The notes beneath the pieces are model-generated. The model saw only the letters and a program-made list of their open reading frames with translations, was not told the origin of the DNA and did no database searches. A program made the translations under genes and the position numbers. Shown here one piece after another: positions 24,845 through 35,389 of a DNA stretch of 64,000 bases. The DNA comes from Sphagnum magellanicum (taxonomy: Eukaryota; Streptophyta; Sphagnopsida; Sphagnales; Sphagnaceae): positions 9,736,501 through 9,800,500 of the forward strand of contig CM038925.1 of assembly GCA_021904315.1 (NCBI GenBank), written 5' to 3'. Numbering within the stretch: the first letter of the stretch is position 1; every line of letters starts with the position of its first letter.

Positions 24845-25250
24845 TGTGCTTTCGTAACCTTATGGCCACCAGACATTCGTTTCTCCTATCGTACGCCTAG
24901 CAATTGCTAAGCATTTGTTTCTCTTATCGTACTCTTGGTGGCTGCCAAACTTTCATTTCTCTTATCATACACCTAATGGTTGCTAAGCATTCGTTTTTCC
25001 TATCATATGCCCAATAGCCATTAAATATTTGTTTCTCCTATCATACGCTTGGTGGCCGCCAAACATTCATTTTTCATATCATATGCTTAACATCCACCAA
25101 GCATTCATTTTTCCTATCGTACACATGGTGGCCACCAAGCTTTCATTGTTCTTTCACAAGCCTGTGTGGAATTCTACTTTCATTCACTTAACGGCCAAGA
25201 GGATTTCAATTCTATTTTCATATGCTTGACAACCACTAGGCATTCATGAT
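24845..25250. repeat. Palindromic-core tandem array 3 (~38 bp units)
   Basis: About ten units. The core (for example GCCTAGCAATTGCTAAGC near 24894, GCTTGGTGGCCGCCAAAC near 25047, CACATGGTGGCCACCAAGC near 25121) is followed by ATTCGTTTCTCCTATCRTAY linkers. The linker and period differ from arrays 1 and 2, but the core is the same. The array lies just downstream of the VDGQHT pseudogene and upstream of the FCP1-like remnants. Confidence 0.78.
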
Positions 25251-25439
25251 TGTTTTCCTCCCTTCTTGTAGCCAATGTTTGGTTTTCTAGTTGTCATTTA
25301 AGGTTTTATAAAAATCTTTCAATTAGATCTACGTTTTATTTACTGTTTTCAAATTTTTGCATTCAAATGATCAAATCGATCCTTGTCAAATCATCAAATG
25401 TGAAATGAGCAAACAAGATCATAACGAATCATTTGTTAT

Positions 25440-26534
25440 TGAGGTGTCTATTGTTCTTAAAAGTGTTCGTGAGATTTTTGTTTAGTTTTTAACAGGTGTT
25501 AATCCTATTTATGGAAGTCGAAATGACTATGGGCAATTTATGAGCCTGGATTTTGGCTCATTTGGTTCACCATTGTCCATTAAAAAAGTCAATGACTAAG
25601 TGAGTAGTTATTTCGTAATTGTCAATATCATTTTCATGCTCTAATTTTGAATTTGTTTGTGAAAATTACAATTTATGTTTTAAGTGTGTTATTTCAATTT
25701 TGTTGATGGTTTTAGATTACTCTTGCTCTTTGCGGGGATGCAATGGCGATTTATTTGCCTCCAAAAAAAGGTTTGGATAATGTCCCTTCTACTTCGGGTT
25801 TTCACTATCAGTTTGAATTGCGGAAATCTCCTCCCATTGAAGTGAGTCATTTGCATGTCATTTTTTACTTCAATGGGGTTTCAATGGTGAACTAGGCTTC
25901 GGGTTCTTGTGCATGAATGCGAACCAATTCTACACTTGCACTCAAGCCTAGATTGAAAGATTTCCTAACAAGTTATCTATCTAAGTTTGAAGTTTATATT
26001 TGGTCCATTGCACGACATTACAACATCGACAAATATCTAGACAAAGTTAAAGAAAAAACATATATTTCTTTGGATCCATCGAGAATTCGTGGACAAGAGT
26101 CGTTCCAAAAAAATGATCATTTTTCCCCCAATCATCTTAAGAAGCCAAATTTCCATAAAAACCTTAATGTTTTCTTCTTGAAATTTCCCAACACCCATAC
26201 TAGGAACACTTTGCTTGTTGATGATACCCCATATAGATCTATATTTAATGATTGTGTAGTGTTATTTTTGAAATCTTTTGAAGGTGCACATAGTGATGGG
26301 GATTACTTGCTCTCCACCATTCTTCCTTACTTGGTCTCACTTCACTCGTTTGGGTTTAATGTTCAAACTTACATGAAACATAATCCTTTTGGGATTATTA
26401 TAAGCATAAGTCAAAACGATCCTTATTACAATATGTTATTTGAATATTATAATGATAGTTGTGACCCAATATACTGTACAAATGCAAAACTGAATATATA
26501 TATATATATTATTATTTTTAGCATATCAATTTAA
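25440..26534 (+). pseudogene. FCP1/NIF-type phosphatase domain remnant 1
   Basis: A 205-codon open stretch (25917-26534) carries the typical order of an FCP1-like (NLI-interacting-factor, HAD superfamily) phosphatase domain: LKPRLKDFLTSYLSKFEVYI WS near the start, a charged middle, NTLLVDDTPYRSIFN at about residues 98-112 (the conserved DDSP-type motif), then LKSFEGAHSDGDYLL and a C-terminal NPFG. Upstream, in the same domain order but another frame, HVIFYFNGV at 25854-25880 occupies the place of the catalytic D-x-N-G motif, with Tyr where the nucleophilic Asp belongs. Stops (TAG near 25894, TGA at 25914-25916) separate it from the open stretch. The open frame is therefore not a functional gene. 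Possible exon debris extends back to about 25440. In active members this fold dephosphorylates phosphoserine/phosphothreonine, for example on the RNA polymerase II tail. Confidence 0.72.
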
Positions 26535-26740
26535 ATTTTTATTTATTAAAATAATATGTTTAAATTGAAATTGAACCCAAGAAATGTTTTTGGGGCATGT
26601 TGTTTTCTAATGAAATTTCCCAAATAATGTAATTTATTATTTTCTTTTTGCTTACCTTCTGGCAATGTTTCGTTTCTTTTTCATTATGCAATTTAAAATT
26701 TCAATCAATTGATTGCCTTTGTTCATTTTATTTTTTATAA

Positions 26741-26765
26741 TCACCTAATGCCCACAAGGCATTTG
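26741..26765. repeat. Single palindromic-core copy
   Basis: CACCTAATGCCCACAAGGCATTT fits the core consensus of arrays 1-3 but stands alone between the two FCP1-like remnants. Confidence 0.45.
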
Positions 26766-26914
26766 CTTTGTTAGTCTCACAACTTGAATTCTTTAATTTA
26801 TCAATATTTTTATATTGAAATGGACCATGTAGGTTTTTGCATTGACACATCTTCTTGTTGTTGCATTTCAAGGTTTTGAAACATATTTTAGTGATGAGCT
26901 CACATTTACATTTG

Positions 26915-27560
26915 CAAATTGTTAAACTTAAAAAATTGTTAATTCTCAACATCAATGATCTATTGTGTTTTTTTCGCATTTTGTTGTTCAACATGGGAAT
27001 GCACAAGTGTTTGGAAGAGATATTGACAAGAGCAAAGTGGAAGTGAGAGCAAGAGTGGAACATTTCCTCTCTCATGTGTTCAAGTACTTTTACATTGCAA
27101 TTTGGTCTTGTATGAACCTAGAGGATCTATGTTGGAAGTTTTTCTCATGTTCATCCTTGAAATTTTCTTAGAATGGTTTGTTTTCATTTCGGGATGTGAA
27201 CAATGTTCCAAAACGGCTAGTTAAATTTCCCCCGGCTCTCATTATCGTTTGAAGGATTTGAAGCAAGTGCATTATTTTTGTATTGGACTACCTTATGGGA
27301 AGGAGGATCAAACATTACTAATTGACAATGAACCTACTAAAACATTTTGGAATTTGAAGTTGAGTGGTCTTTTTCTTGAATCATTTAGGGGACAATGTTG
27401 TCAAAAAACAAGGTGCAATGGTTGGACCTCGCATCACATTTATGGCCACCATTGCTTGAATTGCCTTTAGCCAAGATGATTTGAGTTCATTATGACCATA
27501 TGGTCAAATATTTTAAACTTTGTTTGAGTTTGTCTTCAAGAAATCATTATTGGTTTGTCT
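26915..27560 (+). pseudogene. FCP1/NIF-type phosphatase domain remnant 2
   Basis: This is a second decayed copy of the same domain type. KKLLILNINDLLCFF (about 26933-26977) aligns with the KKLLILDLNGLL-type catalytic motif, with Asn in place of the nucleophilic Asp and Asp in place of Gly. A frameshift leads to DIDKSKVEVRARVEHFLSHV and then IAIWSCMNLEDL (about 27025-27130). Another shift leads to DQTLLIDNEPTKTFWNLKL (27306-27362), the DDEP-type motif, and LSGLFLESFRGQ. A last in-order block after a further shift reads QGAMVGPRITFM. Frameshifts and stops exclude function. It may be a tandem domain of the same ancestral gene as remnant 1 or a separate copy. Confidence 0.7.
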
Positions 27561-28165
27561 AGTATATTGATAATGATAATGACAATGTCCACAATAACCA
27601 ACCCCCTTTAGCTATGGAGTCAGAATCATTTCATTTTGGAAGTTATTTTTTTGTTATAACTTTTCTAAGTTAGTATTTGTTTTCATTCAAGCCTTGTTTG
27701 ATAGTATTGACTTTTGTTTGCAGTTGGTTTGGTGTTCATAAACTATGCAACGATGTTAGCAACTTTGAAAAGGAGAAAACAATGTGGCCATTGAAGTTTT
27801 TATTTCGAAATGTTACTAATGTGGCGACATTTTTTACCATGAACAAGAATAAGACTTCTTTTAACATTATGAGGATTTGACATTATCTTTTAATTTATTT
27901 TTCAAATTTAGACTATTTAAACTATTTAGGTTTTTTACAAATGTTTTCATTATTAATAGAAGATTGTTTCTTTTCAAAATTCTTCAAGATATTGATGTTA
28001 TTTTTTTAACAACTTGGTGGCCACCAAATTGAATTTGTATCTACAATTTTAAAAAATAAAGCTTGTTTTACTAGTTAAATTTTAGTGTGATTTGTGTAAA
28101 CTTTTCTTTAACATGAACCTTGCATGGCATTGCTAAAGTTTAATTTGTAAACATATTTATAAATG
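27561..28165. other. No gene recognised; one palindromic core
   Basis: AT-rich. CTTGGTGGCCACCAAATTG at about 28013-28031 is a single copy of the palindromic core. The short frame 27677-27880 has no recognisable family. Confidence 0.45.
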
Positions 28166-28314
28166 TTCCTTTTTTTGTGTTTTTACTTTCGGTCCTCGTG
28201 TCCACTAAGTGATTTATAATGAAAGTTTGAATAAATATAACATTGTCAAGTTATTGTTTGGATTTTTGGATTTTTGGACTTTTGCAAAATCTGAAATTAA
28301 TTAAATATGTGTTA
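28166..28314 (+). repeat. Dispersed repeat copy 2 (partner at 12607)
   Basis: Matches 12607-12751 in the same orientation. It carries a small local duplication (GGATTTTTGGATTTTTGGAC, 28260-28279) absent from copy 1. Confidence 0.75.
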
Positions 28315-28805
28315 CCAATTAGATAGATAAAGTTAATTTGATAATAAAAAATCAATCACGACTTGGGCACCTTGGATTGAAAGTGACCAAATTTTAATCA
28401 CAAAAAATTAATGTTTACACCTATTGTGATGTTATGACCTTTTGGTCCATATAAAAGGTTTGAAGGTCCCATATTTTCCAGCTTTCCTTGTAATGTTTTG
28501 TCTTTGGTTGTCCTTATAACCACCATTTTACATTTAGTACAAGGAATGGTAGCTTGAAGGAGATTTTATTTGTTGATTTTAGTTTTCAAAAGAAATCACT
28601 ATAAAAATGTATTATTCCACTCCTTCATGTCCACTTTAATGGTTTTTATACCTTTGATGTTTTTGAGCTGCTTGATACATCTATAATTTATTGTTTTCTC
28701 GAATGATATTTGATAGGTTACATTTATTTTGAAAGTGCAAGACCTTTTAAACCAAATATATTGAACTTTTGTTTAGTTTTTAAATTAGTGCAATTTGGGA
28801 AATAT

Positions 28806-29680
28806 GTCTTAGGACGAGCAACTTGAGGATGACCGTCAAATTAACAAGAAAAGGAAGGGCGTTCAATGCAAAATCAACATAGACGTTTTAAATAACAAAT
28901 AGTTATTATCAATACAAGGTTGGGAAGGGGTTCCCCCAACCTTGGACATATAACAAGGCCAAGTAGTACACAATTTGGGCATATATCGGTCAACATTGGC
29001 CTCTTGCTAGGTTAGCACCAATGATCACATACAATGCAACCTCTTGGTCTTAAAGCAAACATGTAGGCCTTTAAATCCAAAATGGTAGAGGTTTGGAACT
29101 TTTTTCATGGCGAGCCCACAAGTTTTTGCCAAACAATGAGGCTCATTTATGGTTGTGCTAAATGATGTATCTTGAGGTCATCCTTCAACGAAATGTGGAT
29201 CAAACAACAATTCCAAATACTAAGGTTGTAAAGACCTTTCCAAATGTCAAGCATATCCCACATGGTCTTTAAGTCCTTAACACCAAGGGATATAAGCTAA
29301 AATGTATGGGTAGGCAATCAATGCCCACAAGCTTGAACCATCCCAACAAATTGTATAACCAACACCTAACGCAAGAGGAGGGCAGCTGAAGGCCTTAAGG
29401 CCACCTTTACGAAAGGTCTAGTTGTGCCTACTTTGCAAAGAGTAGATCTTGTGCCTATAAGTAGAAAAGTAAGTGTTGTCAATATTGTCACAAGATGTGT
29501 CTACATATATTAGAGCCTACATCGGATACAATGATGTTGTCAACCCAAGTTCCATTGAAAAGCTTACACTTGCATCCATTCAAAAACTTGAGGCAACATA
29601 CACAACAAAAATCCAAAAGTTGAAGGACATGCATGGTCAAGAATTGGAAGTTTTGCAAAAACCGAATCTCTAGGTTCATC
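28806..29680 (+). pseudogene. Unidentified decayed coding sequence
   Basis: One plus-strand reading, broken by stops and shifts, looks protein-like. It starts MS-stop-DEQLEDDRQINKKRKG near 28806 and contains LGIYRSTLASC (about 28976) and LNDVS-stop-GHPSTKCG (about 29155). It ends in an open 66-codon stretch (29473-29673) with IEKLTLASIQKLEATYTTKI followed by QKLKDMHGQELEVLQ, which looks like a short coiled coil. I do not recognise the family. Confidence 0.4.
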
Positions 29681-29995
29681 ATTAATTTGCAAGCACTCAT
29701 GACATCCAATGCATAAGGGAAGAAACCTATGACAGTCATTGAGGAGATGTCGAAATTAGAGGAAGTAGAATCAAAATATAGGCACCATGAGTATCGAAAC
29801 CACTAATATTCCCAACAAATATATGATGAAATATAATCCTTACATTAGTCAGAGGTCTAATTCATGGTTTTGTGGAAAAGTAGCACATTAATGAAAGACT
29901 ACATCAAACGGTGTTAGATCAAAGTGCAAGACTAGAAAAGGGATACTAACAAATGATTTTGACATCCTTTGTGTCTTCTTCCCAAGAAGGCCAAA

Positions 29996-30352
29996 TTGAT
30001 CAGAAAGGCAAAAGGACTTGAACTAATGAAATTTATTTTTATAACCCATTTGAGCACATTTGATTCAAAAGTGTTTTCGACCTTGAAAATTATGGATTTT
30101 GAAAATGTGGCTTTACCCAAAAGTTGTTCATATATATGTGATAGAAGGCATGAATGCATAATATACATGATATAAAATCAATTTGTAGTCAGAATGTACT
30201 TATATTTAAAATGTAGTGTTAAATGGGGTATTCAAAATACAAAATTTTAAGTTATAAACCAATGTAGAAATGACACATTTCATCTGCAATCATTGGAAAA
30301 GGACTTTTACCTTGGCACCCTTGGCTCCTTTAACCATGATTTCACCCATATG
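29996..30352 (+). repeat. Dispersed ~350-bp repeat copy 1 (partner at 54554)
   Basis: Matches 54554-54903 in the same orientation over its full length. Shared blocks include GACTTGAACTAATGAAA, TTTTTATAACCCATTTGA, GGCATGAATGCATAATATAC and ACTTTTACCTTGGCA. Both copies lie near unidentified decayed coding sequence. The short frames on either strand here belong to the repeat. Confidence 0.85.
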
Positions 30353-30639
30353 ATGGCACTACGTGTTGCACATGTTTTAACCCTTTTTAGACCTAAAGGT
30401 GAATGGGCTTTAAGAACATGGCCCACATATGTTTGATCATCCAAATGCACACAAAATGTCAATGTCCTACTTGTAGGGCCCCATTCAATTCATGTTTGTA
30501 TGAGTTGTTTAACTTAGCAACATACATGCTTAAAAGTTGGGAATGCAATCCAACAAATACCCCAACTAATCTTAAAATGTGGGTTTAAACCAACTTTTGA
30601 ATTAGCAAATTAGAAGTGCAAAACTTGTGCAAATTGTTG

Positions 30640-31096
30640 CACCTGATGCCATCTAAGCATTAGTTGCTAATGAAACAGTCCCCATGGCCCAACATTTTTA
30701 CTTCGATGATGGTCATTAACACTTGTTTTACCAAGTGATGGGGACTTATTTTGATGAAGGAGAGGGAGAATTTCATATTAAAATCCACCCTCAAGGATGA
30801 CAATGGAACTATGATGGGGAGGAGTTGTTCATGTTGGACAAGATGCACAAGATTATGAGGAGGACAAAAAGCATCAAATGTGGTACATAACTAACCTAAA
30901 TTTTCATGAATGTGGCATTCATCAACAAACTACGACATGGGTGCTAAGTCAAAACATAAAAGTTGTAGAAGTCACATTAAATGAAATGAACCCCAAGCAC
31001 AACATTTTACATGAACAAATTGGGCAAAAACGTGAATTCGTTGATGACACATCCAACCCAATTGAAGAATTTGCACCCCTAAGACACCCAATTTAG
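30640..31096 (+). pseudogene. Unidentified decayed coding sequence
   Basis: A plus-strand reading interrupted by stops includes FYQVMGTYFDEGEGEFHIKI (about 30725-30785) and NYDGEELFMLDKMHKIM (about 30805-30855). An open 72-codon stretch (30878-31096) in another frame follows. The acidic, gene-like composition suggests a dead exon. I do not recognise it. Confidence 0.35.
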
Positions 31097-31199
31097 AAAT
31101 GCCCAAATTTGCGATGAACTTTTAAAATTCCAATGAAAGATGGACCTTCTTGTATTGGCCTTCCACAACATGTGCAAAATCTAAATCATGTCGGCCCAA

Positions 31200-32558
31200 A
31201 TAAACCACTGACCCCGCTATGGTCAATTTAGACTCAAATTAGAAATGATTTTAAACCCATGTTATTGAATTTTTCATTTGGTAATCATAGATGAATGATT
31301 GTGGGTGGCCCAACATTTTGTACATAGGAATATTGTATATTTGACACATGTAATTCAACATGCATTGAGAAATAAAATATATGTTTCACAAGTTAACCTT
31401 TGTAATGAACATTGTTTGTAAATTAGTGTTACACAATCAAGACAACCCAATCTAGCAATCTTGGAGAATATTTTATTTGTGGAGAAAAAATTTCAAAATG
31501 ATTTAATTATTTAATAAACATGTGTTGAAACACAATGGTTTGAACACGTATGTTATGGACCAAGGTTATAGTATTAGTGTACTAATTTGAAGAAGATACT
31601 GAATAGGTGTGGGTGTGAGGAAACAATGTTACAACCAACGACATTTTAGATTTGATGGTTTGATTTTATTTTTCTTAGTTATCTTGAGTGAACAAAAAAT
31701 TCAATGTGTAATAGGGTTTGGTAGCTTTGTGAAAATTTCAATGGGCCAACGAAATTGGTAGAAAAAGGACCATTATTTTCAATGTTCAACATAATAAAGT
31801 TGCATGACATAATTGTGAGTATTTATCTTTTCCAAACCAATGGGATTGTTGGATTTGGTGGTTTACATTTAAATTTTCTTCATTATCTTGAGTAAATTCA
31901 TAACTTAATATATAACTCAATAACTTATAAACATGGTTCTTACACATTACTTGTGCCTTGTTTGTTTGTTTTTCTCTTGTGATGTTGCCACATTGGTTAT
32001 CATCCATAAGGAGATTTAGCCACATTTGGTTATAGACCATAAATTAAAAATGTATTAAAATTGGTCTATATCTTGGTTCCTTACTTCAACAATGTGTATA
32101 AACATGGGTTTTTTTATTATTTTAGGCAATTTTTTAAAATGGTACAGGTGGAGGTACAATTGGATGGACCCACTAGGAACATCACATTAAATTTTATTGG
32201 ACCCATTGGACCTTGAAGAAATACTTCAAAAAATGTTTTCATTAAATTGTTTTCTTGAATACATTACCCATGTTTTATAGAATTTGAAACTATAATGAGA
32301 TTATTATTATTTTGAATTTTGATGTTCCTTATCATTGTATTTAGAAAAAATGTCAAGATTGTCATGGTGGCCACCTTTTTTGAACTTTTTGGTTAGGAAC
32401 ACTTTTGAAACAAGTAGAGTTTTTTAAAAAAAATTTGTATAATTTTCATAAATACTTCAAATGGTATTCTAATTGATTTTTTTATTTGATAATTAGTTCA
32501 ATAGATGTGATTTAATTATCAATTTTCAAAGTTCAAGAACATGATTCCTAAAGGGGCC
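31200..32558. other. No gene recognised
   Basis: AT-rich DNA. A TAGCCACATTTGGTTA near-palindrome lies at 32017-32032 and a GGTGGCCACC core near 32364. Nothing else is supportable. Confidence 0.45.
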
Positions 32559-32561
32559 ATG

Positions 32562-34880
32562 CACTACACCAAAATGTGTTTTAGTTCATTCTGGGTTTCA
32601 TTAAATTTTGAAAGAATTTGGACATTTTTACCATGGTGAAATTGGTCAACCCCCTAGTGAGTGGAGACTAGTTACTAAAGACAGTGAATTGGTCCATTGG
32701 TATTTACTAAAATACAAATTTACCAAACCATTTCACTTGCTAGATAATTAACTAGGTAACATGGAAATCAATTAAATTTATATTATTTAATATTTCATGT
32801 ATTATTTAATATTATTGAGAGTTTCATGATTTTCAGCCTATGAATTATTAACATGTGTTTCAACCTATGTTAAGTTAAAAACCTAGCCTATGTACATAAG
32901 CCATGTAATCAACCTAAATAAGCACATATTCTAAGGAACTACATAGAAAAACATTTGGTCAATTTACCACTGTTGACCATAAACAAACCATTTGTGAAAT
33001 TTGATCCCTTGATTTCTAAGATGGAGGTAAACACCCTTAGCATCAACCCACCACACTTATTGTGATAATATGTTACGTCACATTATATTTATCAAATACT
33101 TCATTTTAAACATTGCAAAAACATAAACTTTAAAAATTCATATTTTATTAAAATTTTGCCCAAATGAAATAACTAAAGTTTAATTTAAATTTTTTTTCAA
33201 TAATGTACATGATTACATTTATTTCTTTTTGAAAGTGTAAAATCATTTGAAGAATTTTTTTTAAAATATCATTATTCAATAACATTTCTATGACCATTTA
33301 AATTTATTTTTTTTAGTAAATGGATAATTTTTTTGCTAATATAATAATGCTACCTATGTTAAGTTACTTTCAGCTATTTTAAGGTTATTTTTCATTGTTT
33401 TCAATTATTTCACCCTAGATTATTTACAGCTATTTATGATTATTCTAAGTTATTTTTTGTTATTTTTGGTTATTTCACCATAGGTTACTTTCAATTATTC
33501 TAAATTACTTTTGTCTATTTTATGTTACATTTAGTTATTTTAGATTATTTCACCTTGGGCTATTTTTCATTATTGTAAATTATTTTTAGCTATTTTAAAT
33601 TAATTTTGACTATGTGAAGCCATTGTTGGTTATTTTTTGCTATTGAAAATTATTTCACCTTATGTTATTGTTGGCTATTCTAGGTTATATTACCATAAGC
33701 TATTTGTAGCTATTTTATTATTGGATATTGTTGGTTATTCTATTGGTGCCTATTTTATTGGTGGCTATTGTTGGTTATTTTATTAGTGCCTATTTTATTG
33801 GTGGTTATTATTAGTTATTCTATTGGTGGCTTTTATTGGTGCTTATTGATGTTTATTTTATCAGTGTCTATTCTATTGGTGCGTATTCTATTAGTGGCTA
33901 TTGTTGGTTATTTTATTGGTGGTTATTGGTGGTTATTCAATTAATGGCTATTGGTGCCTATTCTATTGGTGGCTATTGTTGGTATTCTATTGGTGGCTAT
34001 TGTTAGTATTTTACTGGTGGCTATTATTGGTTTTTTTTATGGTTATTCTATTAATGGTTATTCTATTAATGACTACTGATAGCTATTTTATTGGTGCCTA
34101 TTAGTGGTTATTCTATTAATGGCTATTAGTGGTTATTAATGGCTATTATATTAGTGGCTATTGATGGCTATTCTACTAGTGGCTACTTTTGGTTATTTTA
34201 AATTATATTACGACTAATGGTGGCTATTTTATTATAAAATATTGTTGAATATTTTAAGCTATATTTTGATAGTCTATTGGTAGTTATTTCATTGTATGTT
34301 ATTATAGATTATGTTACTTTAAGTCATTATATTTTATTTTAGATTATTTTAAATTGTTATACTTAGGATAAAATAATTTATAAAAACATAAAGTAGAATG
34401 ACCTTGAATAACCTAAAATATAATTTGAACTAACACATATTAACTTAAAATAAAATAACCTAAGGTATAGCCTAAAGTTAGTTGAATAATTCAATTTAAA
34501 ATAACTTATATATATATAGTTAGTTAGTTAATTAAGATATCTTAGTTAAAGTATAATAACGTAGAATAATTTAGGGTATAATAATTTATAAGAACTTAGG
34601 CTATATGTTAAAATAATTAAGGTAGCCTAAAATAATATAGGGTATATCATAAAGTAACACAAGGTATTTGAAACAACAACATAAAAATAAATCTATTTAC
34701 CATAGTAAATTATAATAGTGAATTGTGTTAATTAGTAGTGAAACATGATGTTTACATAGTGATATTATAGTGAAATAACTTTAACAAAGATGAAATCACT
34801 AAAGTATAATGAACTTTTTTCACTTTTAAGGTCCCATAATGATTTAGGCTAATGAATTACACCCCATTTTTGTACTAGTG
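32562..34880. mobile_element. Complete non-autonomous CACTA element C (2,319 bp)
   Basis: The left end is CACTACACCAAAATGTGTTT at 32562. The right end is the complement of CACTAGTACAAAAATGGGG, finishing at 34880. A perfect 3-bp target duplication ATG flanks it (32559-32561 and 34881-34883). It is inverted relative to elements A and B but of the same family: its first 800 bp match the right ends of A and B, and its last 200 bp match 3188-3400. The interior 33360-34340 is a degenerate array of GGCTATTGGTGGTTATTCTA units. There is no transposase; the frame at 33901-34104 is a translation of the array. Confidence 0.95.
32988..33055 (-). other. tRNA-like module inside CACTA C
   Basis: The minus-strand reading GGTGGGTTGATGCTAAGGG, then GTTTACCTCCATCTTAG, then AAGGGATCAAATTTC is the third copy of the module at 560-630 and 4801-4870. 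It is the most diverged. Confidence 0.45.
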
Positions 34881-35389
34881 ATGACAATTAGAAATACAAT
34901 TTTTATTATTTCCCACTTATTTTTTTATTCCAATAAAATTTTTAAACCATATACCTTGGAATGTAATGGATAAACATGAGAAAAAAAATTATAATTGTGA
35001 AAAGATTTAAAGGAAAAGGCCCGGGAATATTATTTGGCCAATTTTGGTTCCTTAACATTCCTTGAGATGGTTCCTAATGTTACCACCCAATTACACTTTC
35101 ACCTATATAGATTCTTTTCCCAAAGAAATTTTGCGAAATGGTAGAAATCCATCACAAATAATTGTTGTGTAGATGTTGGCAAATTATTATAGTCAATCAA
35201 TGATTATGATGATTTTCAACATTTCAATTTCATATTTTTGCAAAAATTCGCACTAGGATTATTTAATGATGAAATTGAACTTAAGTTAATGAAACACCAA
35301 ATTTAGCAATTTCATTAGCCTTGACATTTTTTTTGGACACCTACACACAAACTATAGTCATCTCCTAGAGGAATGTCCATGAGAACCTA

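Noticed and set aside
25917..26534. Intact 205-codon phosphatase gene
   Set aside because: It begins after the catalytic motif, which is mutated and separated by stops, so it is called a pseudogene despite the open frame.
33901..34104. 67-codon frame with repeated Trp/Leu/Val pattern
   Set aside because: It is a translation of the tandem array inside CACTA C.
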